Position numbers and translations under genes: made by a program
Notes under the pieces: generated by a model
Seen by the model: only the letters and a program-made list of their open reading frames with translations
What the model was told of the DNA's origin: nothing
The model's database searches: none
Assembly: GCF_019649055.1 (NCBI RefSeq)
Contig: NW_026570413.1
Location: forward strand, 62,001-126,000
Origin: Paramacrobiotus metropolitanus
Taxonomy: Eukaryota; Tardigrada; Eutardigrada; Parachela; Macrobiotidae
Length of the DNA stretch: 64,000 nt
Direction of reading: 5' to 3'
In this document: positions 36,587 to 51,000 of the stretch, piece after piece
Layout of the letters: the number at the start of each line of letters is the position of its first letter
Position numbering within the stretch: position 1 is the stretch's first letter

Positions 36587-39500
36587 AATAACTACGTGGT
36601 GAAACTGCTCCAAAGTCTGCTTTTAAGGGTTATTCGATGCGCTGAGCACGAATTTTAAGTCGGTTTGCAAAAAAATTTCACCGAAAAAGTTATGGAAAAC
36701 TGCATTCACCGGCATTTTGATCTCAATAACTACGTGGTGAAACTGCTCCAAAGTCTGCTTTTAAGGGTTATTCGATGCGCTGAGCACGAATCTGAAATCG
36801 GTTTGCAAAAAAAATTTCACCCGAAAAAGTTACTGTCAGACGTGTCACATTTTCGCCATGTTGTGAGAACTCAATAACTACGTGGTGAAACTGCTCCAAA
36901 GTCTGCTTTTAAGGGTTATTCGATGCGCTGAGCACGAATTTCAAGTCGGGTTGCAAAAAAAATTTCACCGAAAAAGTTATGGAAAACTTGACTTTTCACC
37001 GGCATTTTTGGATCTCAATAACTACGTGGTGAAACTGCTCCAAAGTCTGCTTTTATGGTTATTCGATGCGCTGAGCACGAATCTGAAATCGGTTTGCAAA
37101 AAAATTTCACCAGAAAAGTTACTGTCAGACGTCACATTTTCGCCATGTTGTGAGAACTCAATAACTACGTGGTGAAACTGCTCCAAAGTCTGCTTTTAAG
37201 GGTTATTCGATGCGCTGAGCACGAATTTCAAGTCGGTTTGCAAAAAAATTTCAACGAAAAAAAGTTATGGAAAACTTGCATTTTCACCGGCATTTTTGGA
37301 TCTCAATAACTACGTGGTGAAACAGCTCCAAAGTCTGCTTTTAAGGGTTATTCGATGCGCTGAGCACGAATCTGAAATCGGTTTGCAAAAAAAATTTCAC
37401 CAGAAAAAAGTTACTGTCAGACGTGTCACATTTTCGCCATGTTGTGAGAACTCAATAACTACGTGGTGAAACTGCTCCAAAGTCTGCTTTTAAGGGTTAT
37501 TCGATGCGCTGAGCACGAATTTCAAGTCGGTTTGCAAAAAAAAATTTCACCGAAAAAAGTTATGGAAAACTTGATTTTCACCGGCATTTTGGATCTCAAT
37601 AACTACGTGGTGAAACTGCTCCAAAGTCTGCTTTTAAGGGTTATTCGATGCGCTGAGCACGAATCTGAAAGTCGGTTTGCAAAAAAATTTCACCAGAAAA
37701 GTTACTGTCAGACGTGTCACATTTTCGCCATGTTGTGAGAACTCAATAACTACGTGGTGAAACTGCTCCAAAGTCTGCTTTTAAGGGTTATTCGATGCGC
37801 TGAGCACGAATCTCAAGTCGGTTTGCAAAAAAAATTTCACCAGAAAAAGTTACTGTCAGACGTGTCACATTTTCGCCATGTTGTCAGAACTCAATAACTA
37901 CGTGGTGAAACTGCTCCAAAGTCTGCTTTTAAGGGTTATTCGATGCGCTGAGCACGAATTTCAAGTCGGTTTGCAAAAAAAATTTCACCGAAAAAAGTTA
38001 TGGAAAACTTGCATTTTCACCGGCATTTTTGGATCTCAATAACTACGTGGTGAAACAGCTCCAAAGTCTGCTTTTAAGGGTTATTCGATGCGCTGAGCAC
38101 GAATCTGAAATCGGTTTGCAAAAAAATTTTCACCAGAAAAAGTTACTGTCAGACGTGTCACATTTTCGCCATGTTGTGAGAACTCAATAACTACGTGGTG
38201 AAACTGCTCCAAAGTCTGCTTTTAAGGGTTATTCGATGCGCTGAGCACGAATTTTAAGTCGGTTTGCAAAAAAAATTTCACCGAAAAAGTTATGGAAAAC
38301 TTGACTTTTCACCGGCATTTTTGGATCTCAATAACTACGTGGTGAAACAGCTCCAAAAGTCTGCTTTTAAGGGTTATTCGATGCGCTGAGCACGAATCTG
38401 AAATCGGTTTGCAAAAAAAATTTCACCAGAAAAAGTTACTGTCAGACGTGTCACATTTTCGCCATGTTGTGAGAACTCAATAACTACGTGGTGAAACTGC
38501 TCCAAAGTCTGCTTTTAAGGGTTATTCGATGCGCTGAGCACGAATTTTAAGTCGGTTTGCAAAAAAAATTTCACCGAAAAAGTTATGGAAAACTTGCATT
38601 TTCACCGGCATTTTGGATCTCAATAACTACGTGGTGAAACTGCTCCAAAGTCTGCTTTTAAGGGTTATTCGATGCGCTGAGCACGAATCTGAAATCGGTT
38701 TGCAAAAAAATTTCACCAGAAAAAGTTACTGTCAGACGTGTCACATTTTCGCCATGTTGTGAGAACTCAATAACTACGTGGTGAAACTGCTCCAAAGTCT
38801 GCTTTTAAGGGTTATTCGATGCGCTGAGCACGAATTTTAAGTCGGTTTGCAAAAAAAATTTCACCGAAAAAGTTATGGAAAACTTGACTTTTCACCGGCA
38901 TTTTGGATCTCAATAACTACGTGGTGAAACTGCTCCAAAGTCTGCTTTTAAGGGTTATTCGATGCGCTGAGCACGAATCTGAAATCGGTTTGCAAAAAAT
39001 TTCACCAGAAAAGTTACTGTCAGACGTGTCACATTTTCGCCATGTTGTGAGAACTCAATAACTACGTGGTGAAACTGCTCCAAAGTCTGCTTTTATGGTT
39101 ATTCGATGCGCTGAGCACGAATTTTAAGTCGGTTTGCAAAAAAATTTCAACGAAAAAGTTATGGAAAACTTGCATTTTCACCGGCATTTTTGGATCTCAA
39201 TAACTACGTGGTGAAACTGCTCCAAAGTCTGCTTTTAAGGGTTATTCGATGCGCTGAGCACGAATCTGAAATCGGTTTGCAAAAAAATTTCACCAGAAAA
39301 AGTTACTGTCAGACGTGTCACATTTTCGCCATGTTGTGAGAACTCAATAACTACGTGGTGAAACTGCTCCAAAGTCTGCTTTTAAGGGTTATTCGATGCG
39401 CTGAGCACGAATTTTAAGTCGGTTTGCAAAAAAAATTTCACCGAAAAAGTTATGGAAAACTTGACATTTTCACCGGCATTTTGGATCTCAATAACTACGT

Positions 39501-42500
39501 GGTGAAACTGCTCCAAAGTCTGCTTTTAAGGGTTATTCGATGCGCTGAGCACGAATTCTGAAGTCGGTTTGCAAAAAAATTTCACCAGAAAAAGTTACTG
39601 TCAGACGTGTCACATTTTCGCCATGTTGTGAGAACTCAATAACTACGTGGTGAAACTGCTCCAAAGTCTGCTTTTAAGGGTTATTCGATGCGCTGAGCAC
39701 GAATTTTAAGTCGGTTTGCAAAAAAAATTTCACCAGAAAAAAGTTACTGTCAGACGTCACATTTTCGCCATGTTGTGAGAACTCAATAACTACGTGGTGA
39801 AACTGCTCCAAAGTCTGCTTTTAAGGGTTATTCGATGCGCTGAGCACGAATCTCAAGTCGGTTTGCAAAAAAATTTCACCGAAAAAGTTATGGAAAACTT
39901 GACTTTCACCGGCATTTTGATCTCAATAACTACGTGGTGAAACTGCTCCAAAGTCTGCTTTTAAGGGTTATTCGATGCGCTGAGCACGAATCTGAAAGTC
40001 GGTTTGCAAAAAAAATTTCACCGAAAAAGTTACTGTCAGACGTGTCACATTTTCGCCATGTTGTGAGAACTCAATAACTACGTGGTGAAACTGCTCCAAA
40101 GTCTGCTTTTAAGGGTTATTCGATGCGCTGAGCACGAATTTCAAGTCGGTTTGCAAAAAAAATTTCACCGAAAAGTTATGGAAAACTTGACTTTTCACCG
40201 GCATTTTGGATCTCAATAACTACGTGGTGAAACTGCTCCAAAGTCTGCTTTTAAGGGTTATTCGATGCGCTGAGCACGAATTTCGAAATCGGTTTGCAAA
40301 AAAAATTTCACCAGAAAAAGTTACTGTCAGACGTCACATTTTCGCCATGTTGTGAGAACTCAATAACTACGTGGTGAAACTGCTCCAAAGTCTGCTTTTA
40401 AGGGTTATTCGATGCGCTGAGCACGAATTTCAAGTCGGTTTGCAAAAAAAATTTCACCGAAAAAGTTATGGAAAACTTGCATTTTCACCGGCATTTTGGA
40501 TCTCAATAACTACGTGGTGAAACTGCTCCAAAGTCTGCTTTAAGGGTTATTCGATGCGCTGAGCACGAATCTGAAATCGGTTTGCAAAAAAAATTTCACC
40601 AGAAAAGTTATGTCAGACGTCACATTTTCGCCATGTTGTGAGAACTCAATAACTACGTGGTGAAACTGCTCCAAAGTCTGCTTTTAAGGGTTATTCGATG
40701 CGCTGAGCACGAATCTGAAAGTCGGTTTGCAAAAAAAATTTCACCAGAAAAAGTTACTGTCAGATTTGTCACATTTTCGCCATGTTGTGAGAACTCAATA
40801 ACTACGTGGTGAAACTGCTCCAAAGTCTGCTTTTAAGGGTTATTCGATGCGCTGAGCACGAATTTTAAGTCGGTTTGCAAAAAAATTTCACCGAAAAAGT
40901 TATGGAAAACTTGACTTTTCACCGGCATTTTTGGATCTCAATAACTACGTGGTGAAACTGCTCCAAAGTCTGCTTTTAAGGGTTATTCGATGCGCTGAGC
41001 ACGAATCTGAAATCGGTTTGCAAAAAAAATTTCACCAGAAAAAGTTACTGTCAGACGTGTCACATTTTCGCCATGTTGTGAGAACTCAATAACTACGTGG
41101 TGAAACTGCTCCAAAGTCTGCTTTTAAGGGTTATTCGATGCGCTGAGCACGAATTTTAAGTCGGTTTGCAAAAAAATTTCACCAGAAAAAAGTTATGGAA
41201 AACTTGACTTTTCACCGGCATTTTTGGATCTCAATAACTACGTGGTGAAACTGCTCCAAAGTCTGCTTTTAAGGGTTATTCGATGCGCTGAGCACGAATC
41301 TGAAAGTCGGTTTGCAAAAAAAATTTCACCAGAAAAAGTTACTGTCAGACGTGTCACATTTTCGCCATGTTGTGAGAACTCAATAACTACGTGGTGAAAC
41401 TGCTCCAAAGTCTGCTTTTAAGGGTTATTCGATGCGCTGAGCACGAATTTTAAAGTCGGTTTGCAAAAAAATTTCAACGAAAAAGTTATGGAAAACTTGA
41501 CTTTCACCGGCATTTTTGGATCTCAATAACTACGTGGTGAAACTGCTCCAAAGTCTGCTTTAAGGGTTATTCGATGCGCTGAGCACGAATCTGAAATCGG
41601 TTTGCAAAAAATTTCACCAGAAAAAGTTACTGTCAGACGAGGCACATTTTCGCCATGTTGTGAGAACTCAATAACTACGTGGTGAAACTGCTCCAAAGTC
41701 TGCTTTTAAGGGTTATTCGATGCGCTGAGCACGAATTTCAAGTCGGTTTGCAAAAAAAATTTCACCGAAAAAGTTATGGAAAACTTGACTTTTCACCGGC
41801 ATTTTTGGATCTCAATAACTACGTGGTGAAACTGCTCCAAAGTCTGCTTTTAAGGGTTATTCGATGCGCTGAGCACGAATCTGAAATCGGTTTGCAAAAA
41901 AATTTCACCAGAAAAAGTTACTGTCAGACGTGTCACATTTTCGCCATGTTGTGAGAACTCAATAACTACGTGGTGAAACTGCTCCAAAGTCTGCTTTAAG
42001 GGTTATTCGATGCGCTGAGCACGAATTTCAAGTCGGTTTGCAAAAAAAATTTCACCGAAAAAGTTATGGAAAACTTGCATTTTCACCGGCATTTTGGATC
42101 TCAATAACTACGTGGTGAAACAGCTCCAAAGTCTGCTTTTAAGGGTTATTCGATGCGCTGAGCACGAATCTGAAATCGGTTTGCAAAAAAAATTTCACCA
42201 GAAAAGTTACTGTCAGACGTCACATTTTCGCCATGTTGTGAGAACTCAATAACTACGTGGTGAAACTGCTCCAAAGTCTGCTTTTAAGGGTTATTCGATG
42301 CGCTGAGCACGAATTTTAAGTCGGTTTGCAAAAAAAATTTCACCTAAAAAAGTTATGGAAAACTTGACTTTTCACCGGCATTTTTGGATCTCAATAACTA
42401 CGTGGTGAAACTGCTCCAAAGTCTGCTTTTAAGGGTTATTCGATGCGCTGAGCACGAATTTCAAGTCGGTTTGCAAAAAAATTTCACCGAAAAAGTTATG

Positions 42501-45500
42501 GAAAACTTGCATTTTCACCGGCATTTTTGGATCTCAATAACTACGTGGTGAAACTGCTCCAAAGTCTGCTTTTAAGGGTTATTCGATGCGCTGAGCACGA
42601 ATCTGAAATCGGTTTGCAAAAAAAATTTCACCAGAAAAAGTTACTGTCAGACGTGTCACATTTTCGCCATGTTGTGAGAACTCAATAACTACGTGGTGAA
42701 ACTGCTCCAAAGTCTGCTTTTAAGGGTTATTCGATGCGCTGAGCACGAATTTTAAGTCGGTTTGCAAAAAAAATTTCACCGAAAAAAGTTATGGAAAACT
42801 TGATTTTCACCGGCATTTTGGATCTCAATAACTACGTGGTGAAACTGCTCCAAAGTCTGCTTTTAGGGTTATTCGATGCGCTGAGTACGATTCTGAAGTC
42901 GGTTTGCAAAAAAATTTCACCAGAAAAAGTTACTGTCAGACGTGTCACATTTTCGCCATGTTGTGAGAACTCAATAACTACGTGGTGAAACTGCTCCAAA
43001 GTCTGCTTTTAAGGGTTATTCGATGCGCTGAGCACGAATTTTAAGTCGGTTTGCAAAAAAAATTTCACCGAAAAAGTTATGGAAAACTTGACTTTTCACC
43101 GGCATTTTTGGATCTCAATAACTACGTGGTGAAACTGCTCCAAAGTCTGCTTTTAAGGGTTATTCGATGCGCTGAGCACGAATCTGAAATCGGTTTGCAA
43201 AAAAATTTCACCAGAAAAGTTACTGTCAGACGTGTCACATTTTCGCCATGTTGTGAGAACTCAATAACTACGTGGTGAAACTGCTCCAAAGTCTGCTTTA
43301 AGGGTTATTCGATGCGCTGAGCACGAATTTTAAGTCGGTTTGCAAAAAAATTTCACCGAAAAAGTTATGGAAAACTTGCATTTTCACCGGCATTTTGGAT
43401 CTCAATAACTACGTGGTGAAACTGCTCCAAAGTCTGCTTTTAAGGGTTATTCGATGCGCTGAGCACGAATCTGAAAGTCGGTTTGCAAAAAAATTTCACC
43501 AGAAAAAGTTACTGTCAGACGTGTCACATTTTCGCCATGTTGTGAGAACTCAATAACTACGTGGTGAAACTGCTCCAAAGTCTGCTTTTAAGGGTTATTC
43601 GATGCGCTGAGCACGAATTTGAAAGTCGGTTTGCAAAAAAAATTTCACCAGAAAAAGTTACTGTCAGACGTGTCACATTTTCGCCATGTTGTGAGAACTC
43701 AATAACTACGTGGTGAAACTGCTCCAAAGTCTGCTTTTAAGGGTTATTCGATGCGCTGAGCACGAATTTTAAGTCGGTTTGCAAAAAAATTTCACCGAAA
43801 AAGTTATGGAAAACTTGCATTTTCACCGGCATTTTGATCTCAATAACTACGTGGTGAAACTGCTCCAAAGTCTGCTTTTAAGGGTTATTCGATGCGCTGA
43901 GCACGAATCTGAAAGTCGGTTTGCAAAAAAAATTTCACCAGAAAAAGTTACTGTCAGACGTGTCACATTTTCGCCATGTTGTGAACTCAATAACTACGTG
44001 GTGAAACTGCTCCAAAGTCTGCTTTTAAGGGTTATTCGATGCGCTGAGCACGAATTTTAAGTCGGTTTGCAAAAAAATTTCACCCGAAAAAGTTATGGAA
44101 AACTTGACTTTTCACCGGCATTTTGGATCTCAATAACTACGTGGTGAAACAGCTCCAAAGTCTGCTTTTAAGGGTTATTCGATGCGCTGAGCACGAATCT
44201 GAAATCGGTTTGCAAAAAAATTTTCACCAGAAAAAGTTACTGTCAGACGTGTCACATTTTCGCCATGTTGTGAGAACTCAATAACTACGTGGTGAAACTG
44301 CTCCAAAGTCTGCTTTTAAGGGTTATTCGATGCGCTGAGCACGAATTTTAAGTCGGTTTGCAAAAAAAATTTCACCGAAAAAGTTATGGAAAACTTGACT
44401 TTTCACCGGCATTTTTGGATCTCAATAACTACGTGGTGAAACTGCTCCAAAGTCTGCTTTTAAGGGTTATTCGATGCGCTGAGCACGAATTTCAAGTCGG
44501 TTTGCAAAAAAAATTTCAACGAAAAAGTTATGGAAAACTTGATTTTCACCGGCATTTTGGATCTCAATAACTACGTGGTGAAACTGCTCCAAAGTCTGCT
44601 TTTAAGGGTTATTCGATGCGCTGAGCACGAATTTGAAAGTCGGTTTGCAAAAAAATTTCACCAGAAAAAGTTACTGTCAGACGTGTCACATTTTCGCCAT
44701 GTTGTGAGAACTCAATAACTACGTGGTGAAACTGCTCCAAAGTCTGCTTTTAAGGGTTATTCGATGCGCTGAGCACGAATCTGAAATCGGTTTGCAAAAA
44801 AAATTTCACCAGAAAAGTTATGTCAGACGTGTCACATTTTCGCCATGTTGTGAGAACTCAATAACTACGTGGTGAAACTGCTCCAAAGTCTGCTTTTAAG
44901 GGTTATTCGATGCGCTGAGCACGAATCTGAAATCGGTTTGCAAAAAAAATTTCACCAGAAAAAGTTATGTCAGACGTGTCACATTTTCGCCATGTTTGAG
45001 AACTCAATAACTACGTGGTGAAACTGGCTCCAAAAGTCTGCTTTTAAGGGTTATTCGATGCGCTGAGCACGAATTTTAAGTCGGTTTGCAAAAAAAATTT
45101 CACCAGAAAAAGTTATGGAAAACTTGACTTTCACCGGCATTTTGGATCTCAATAACTACGTGGTGAAACTGCTCCAAAGTCTGCTTTTAAGGGTTATTCG
45201 ATGCGCTGAGCACGAATCTGAAATCGGTTTGCAAAAAAAATTTCACCAGAAAAAGTTACTGTCAGACGTGTCACATTTTCGCCATGTTGTGAGAACTCAA
45301 TAACTACGTGGTGAAACTGCTCCAAAGTCTGCTTTTAAGGGTTATTCGATGCGCTGAGCACGAATTTTAAGTCGGTTTGCAAAAAAATTTCACCAGAAAA
45401 AGTTATGGAAAACTTGACTTTTCACCGGCATTTTGGATCTCAATAACTACGTGGTGAAACTGCTCCAAAGTCTGCTTTTAAGGGTTATTCGATGCGCTGA

Positions 45501-47472
45501 GCACGAATCTGAAATCGGTTTGCAAAAAAAATTTCACCAGAAAAAGTTACTGTCAGACGTGTCACATTTTCGCCATGTTGTGAGAACTCAATAACTACGT
45601 GGTGAAACTGCTCCAAAGTCTGCTTTTAAGGGTTATTCGATGCGCTGAGCACGAATTTCAAGTCGGTTTGCAAAAAAAATTTCACCGAAAAAGTTATGGA
45701 AAACTTGACTTTTCACCGGCATTTTGGATCTCAATAACTACGTGGTGAAACTGCTCCAAAGTCTGCTTTTAAGGGTTATTCGATGCGCTGAGCACGAATC
45801 TGGAAAGTCGGTTTGCAAAAAAATTTCACCAGAAAAGTTACTGTCAGACGTGTCACATTTTCGCCATGTTGTGAGAACTCAATAACTACGTGGTGAAACT
45901 GCTCCAAAGTCTGCTTTTAAGGGTTATTCGATGCGCTGAGCACGAATTTTAAGTCGGTTTGCAAAAAAAATTTCACCGAAAAAAGTTATGGAAAACTTGC
46001 ATTTTCACCGGCATTTTTGGATCTCAATAACGACGTGGTGAAACTGCTCCAAAGTCTGCTTTTAAGGGTTATTCGATGCGCTGAGCACGAATCTGATATC
46101 GGTTTGCATAAAAAATTTCACCAGAAAAGTTACTGTCAGACGTGTCACATTTTCGCCATGTTGTCCAGAACTCAATAACTACGTGGTGAAACTGCTCCAA
46201 AGTCTGCTTTTAAGGGTTATTCGATGCGCTGAGCACGAATTTCAAGTCGGTTTGCAAAAAAATTTCACCAGAAAAAGTTATGGAAAACTTGATTTTCACC
46301 GGCATTTTGGATCTCAATAACTACGTGGTGAAACTGCTCCAAAGTCTGCTTTAAGGGTTATTCGATGCGCTGAGCACGAATTTCAAGTCGGTTTGCAAAA
46401 AAAATTTCACCGAAAAAGTTATGGAAAACTTGATTTTCACCGGCATTTTGGATCTCAATAACTACGTGGTGAAACAGCTCCAAAAGTCTGCTTTTAAGGG
46501 TTATTCGATGCGCTGAGCACGAATCTGAAATCGGTTTGCAAAAAAAATTTCACCAGAAAAGTTACTGTCAGACGTGTCACATTTTCGCCATGTTGTGAGA
46601 ACTCAATAACTACGTGGTGAAACTGCTCCAAAGTCTGCTTTTAAGGGTTATTCGATGCGCTGAGCACGAATTTTAAGTCGGTTTGCAAAAAAATTTCACC
46701 AGAAAAAGTTATGGAAAACTTGACTTTCACCGGCATTTTGGATCTCAATAACTACGTGGTGAAACTGCTCCAAAGTCTGCTTTTAAGGGTTATTCGATGC
46801 GCTGAGCACGAATTCTGAAAGTCGGTTTGCAAAAAAAATTTCACCAGAAAAGTTACTGTCAGACGTCACATTTTCGCCATGTTGTGAGAACTCAATAACT
46901 ACGTGGTGAAACTGCTCCAAAGTCTGCTTTTAAGGGTTATTCGATGCGCTGAGCACGAATTTCAAGTCGGTTTGCAAAAAAAATTTCACCGAAAAAGTTA
47001 TGGAAAACTTGCATTTTCACCGGCATTTTTGGATCTCAATAACTACGTGGTGAAACTGCTCCAAAGTCTGCTTTTAAGGGTTATTCGATGCGCTGAGCAC
47101 GAATTTCAAGTCGGTTTGCAAAAAAATTTCAACGAAAAAAGTTATGGAAAACTTGACTTTCACCGGCATTTTGGATCTCAATAACTACGTGGTGAAACTG
47201 CTCCAAAGTCTGCTTTTAAGGGTTATTCGATGCGCTGAGCACGAATCTGAAATCGGTTTGCAAAAAAAATTTCACCAGAAAAAGTTACTGTCAGACGTGT
47301 CACATTTTCGCCATGTTGTGAGAACTCAATAACTACGTGGTGAAACTGCTCCAAAGTCTGCTTTTAAGGGTTATTCGATGCGCTGAGCACGAATTTTAAG
47401 TCGGTTTGCAAAAAAAATTTCACCGAAAAAAGTTATGGAAAACTTGACTTTTCACCGGCATTTTTGGATCTC

Positions 47473-47616
47473 AATAACTACGTGGTGAAACTGCTCCAAA
47501 GTCTGCTTTTAAGGGTTATTCGATGCGCTGAGCACGAATCTGAAGTCGGTTTGCAAAAAAATTTCACCGAAAAAAGTTACGGGAAACTTGACTTGTTACC
47601 GGCATTTTTGTATCTC
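47473..47616 (+). repeat. Divergent B monomer
   Basis: The tail reads GTTACGGGAAACTTGAC, TTGTTACCGGCATTTTTG and TATCTC, with several changes from the B consensus, and its first half begins with an A-like CTGAAGTCGG. The next core has CTACTCC. It sits just upstream of the paired chimeras. Confidence 0.8.
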
Positions 47617-47762
47617 AATAACTACGTGGTGAAACTACTCCAAAGTCTGCTTTAAGGGTTATTCGATGCGCTGAGCACGAATTTTGAAAGTCGGTTTGCA
47701 AAAAAATTTCACCAGAAAAAGTTACTGTCAGACGTCACATTTTCGCCATGTTGTCAGAACTC

Positions 47763-47908
47763 AATAACTACGTGGTGAAACTGCTCCAAAGTCTGCTTTT
47801 AAGGGTTATTCGATGCGCTGAGCACGAATTTCAAGTCGGTTTGCAAAAAAATTTCACCGAAAAAAGTTACTGTCAGACGTGTCACATTTTCGCCATGTTT
47901 TGGATCTC
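47763..47908 (+). repeat. Chimeric monomer, A tail with B end (left of a reciprocal pair)
   Basis: It starts TTCAAGTCGG and ACCGAAAAAAG (B-like), continues ACTGTCAGACGTG and TTCGCCATG (A), and ends TTTTGGATCTC (B). The next monomer has the opposite arrangement. Confidence 0.85.
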
Positions 47909-48051
47909 AATAACTACGTGGTGAAACAGCTCCAAAAGTCTGCTTTTAAGGGTTATTCGATGCGCTGAGCACGAATCTGAAGTCGGTTTGCAAAAAAAAT
48001 TTCAACGAAAAAAGTTATGGAAAACTTGCATTTTCACCGGCATTTGAACTC
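47909..48051 (+). repeat. Chimeric monomer, B tail with A end (right of a reciprocal pair)
   Basis: It carries the CAGCTCC core and CTGAAGTCGG (A-like start), then GTTATGGAAAACTTGC and TTTTCACCGGCATTT (B), and ends GAACTC (A). Together with the preceding monomer it forms a mirrored exchange of tail parts. Confidence 0.85.
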
Positions 48052-51000
48052 AATAACTACGTGGTGAAACTGCTCCAAAGTCTGCTTTTAAGGGTTATTC
48101 GATGCGCTGAGCACGAATCTGAAATCGGTTTGCAAAAAAATTTCACCGAAAAAAGTTACTGTCAGACGTGTCACATTTTCGCCATGTTGTGAGAACTCAA
48201 TAACTACGTGGTGAAACTGCTCCAAAGTCTGCTTTTAAGGGTTATTCGATGCGCTGAGCACGAATTTTAAGTCGGTTTGCAAAAAAAATTTCACCGAAAA
48301 AGTTATGGAAAACTTGACTTTTCACCGGCATTTTTGGATCTCAATAACTACGTGGTGAAACAGCTCCAAAAGTCTGCTTTTAAGGGTTATTCGATGCGCT
48401 GAGCACGAATCTGAAATCGGTTTGCAAAAAAATTTCACCAGAAAAGTTACTGTCAGACGTGTCACATTTTCGCCATGTTGTGAGAACTCAATAACTACGT
48501 GGTGAAACTGCTCCAAAGTCTGCTTTTAAGGGTTATTCGATGCGCTGAGCACGAATCTGAAATCGGTTTGCAAAAAAATTTCACCGAAAAAAGTTACTGT
48601 CAGACGTGTCACATTTTCGCCATGTTGTGAGAACTCAATAACTACGTGGTGAAACTGCTCCAAAGTCTGCTTTTAAGGGTTATTCGATGCGCTGAGCACG
48701 AATTTTAAGTCGGTTTGCAAAAAAAATTTCACCAGAAAAAGTTATGGAAAACTTGACTTTTCACCGGCATTTTGGATCTCAATAACTACGTGGTGAAACT
48801 GCTCCAAAGTCTGCTTTTAAGGGTTATTCGATGCGCTGAGCACGAATTCTGAAATCGGTTTGCAAAAAAATTTCACCAGAAAAAAGTTACTGTCAGACGT
48901 GTCACATTTTCGCCATGTTGTGAGAACTCAATAACTACGTGGTGAAACTGCTCCAAAGTCTGCTTTTAAGGGTTATTCGATGCGCTGAGCACGAATCCCT
49001 GAAAGTCGGTTTGCAAAAAAATTTCACCAGAAAAAGTTACTGTCAGACGTGTATTTTCGCCATGTTGTGAGAACTCAATAACTACGTGGTGAAACTGCTC
49101 CAAAGTCTGCTTTTAAGGGTTATTCGATGCGCTGAGCACGAATTTTAAGTCGGTTTGCAAAAAAAATTTCACCAGAAAAAGTTATGGAAAACTTGACTTT
49201 TCACCGGCATTTTGGATCTCAATAACTACGTGGTGAAACTGCTCCAAAGTCTGCTTTTAAGGGTTATTCGATGCGCTGAGCACGAATCTGAAATCGGTTT
49301 GCAAAAAAATTTCACCAGAAAAGTTACTGTCAGACGTGTCACATTTTCGCCATGTTGTGAGAACTCAATAACTACGTGGTGAAACTGCTCCAAAGTCTGC
49401 TTTTAAGGGTTATTCGATGCGCTGAGCACGAATTTCAAATCGGTTTGCAAAAAAAATTTCACCAGAAAAAGTTATGGAAAACTTGACTTTTCACCGGCAT
49501 TTTGGATCTCAATAACTACGTGGTGAAACTGCTCCAAAGTCTGCTTTTAAGGGTTATTCGATGCGCTGAGCACGAATTCTGAAATTGGTTTGCAAAAAAA
49601 ATTTCACCCAGAAAAAGTTACTGTCAGACGTGTCACATTTTCGCCATGTTGTGAGAACTCAATAACTACGTGGTGAAACTGCTCCAAAGTCTGCTTTTAA
49701 GGGTTATTCGATGCGCTGAGCACGAATTTTAAGTCGGTTTGCAAAAAAAATTTCACCGAAAAAGTTATGGAAAACTTGACTTTTCACCGGCATTTTGGAT
49801 CTCAATAACTACGTGGTGAAACTGCTCCAAAGTCTGCTTTTAAGGGTTATTCGATGCGCTGAGCACGAATCTGAAATCGGTTTGCAAAAAAAATTTCACC
49901 AGAAAAAAGTTACTGTCAGACGTGTCACATTTTCGCCATGTTGTGAACTCAATAACTACGTGGTGAAACTGCTCCAAAGTCTGCTTTTAAGGGTTATTCG
50001 ATGCGCTGAGCACGAATTTTAAGTCGGTTTGCAAAAAAATTTCACCGAAAAAAGTTATGGAAAACTTGACTTTTCACCGGCATTTTGGATCTCAATAACT
50101 ACGTGGTGAAACTGCTCCAAAGTCTGCTTTTTAAGGGTTATTCGATGCGCTGAGCACGAATCTGAAAGTCGGTTTGCAAAAAAAATTTCACCAGAAAAAG
50201 TTACTGTCAGACGTCACATTTTCGCCATGTTGTGAGAACTCAATAACTACGTGGTGAAACTGCTCCAAAGTCTGCTTTTAAGGGTTATTCGATGCGCTGA
50301 GCACGAATCTGAAATCGGTTTGCAAAAAAAATTTCACCAGAAAAAGTTACTGTCAGACGTGTCACATTTTCGCCATGTTGTGAGAACTCAATAACTACGT
50401 GGTGAAACTGCTCCAAAGTCTGCTTTTAAGGGTTATTCGATGCGCTGAGCACGAATTTCAAGTCGGTTTGCAAAAAAAATTTCACCGAAAAAAGTTATGG
50501 AAAACTTGACTTTTCACCGGCATTTTTGGATCTCAATAACTACGTGGTGAAACAGCTCCAAAGTCTGCTTTTATGGTTATTCGATGCGCTGAGCACGAAT
50601 CTGAAATCGGTTTGCAAAAAAATTTCACCAGAAAAGTTACTGTCAGACGTGTCACATTTTCGCCATGTTGTGAGAACTCAATAACTACGTGGTGAAACTG
50701 CTCCAAAGTCTGCTTTTAAGGGTTATTCGATGCGCTGAGCACGAATTTTGAAATTGGTTTGCAAAAAAATTTCACCAGAAAAGTTACTGTCAGACGTGTC
50801 ACATTTTCGCCATGTTGTGAGAACTCAATAACTACGTGGTGAAACTGCTCCAAAGTCTGCTTTTAAGGGTTATTCGATGCGCTGAGCACGAATTTCAAGT
50901 CGGTTTGCAAAAAAATTTCACCGAAAAAAGTTATGGAAAACTTGGCATTTTCACCGGCATTTTTGGATCTCAATAACTACGTGGTGAAACAGCTCCAAAG

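Larger units (their letters stand above)
20221..38000 (+). repeat. Array block 6: TTTTAAGTCGG B tails and indel-rich dimers
   Basis: B tails with TTTTAAGTCGG become frequent alongside TTCAAGTCGG. One-base losses are common: CTTTAAGGG in the core, GACTTTCACC or GATTTTCACC in tail B, and CAGAAAAGTTACTG in tail A. Monomers with mixed 5' and 3' tail features occur, for example around 22474-22760. A deletion chimera lies at 36393-36586. No gene, RNA or mobile element is seen. Confidence 0.85.
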
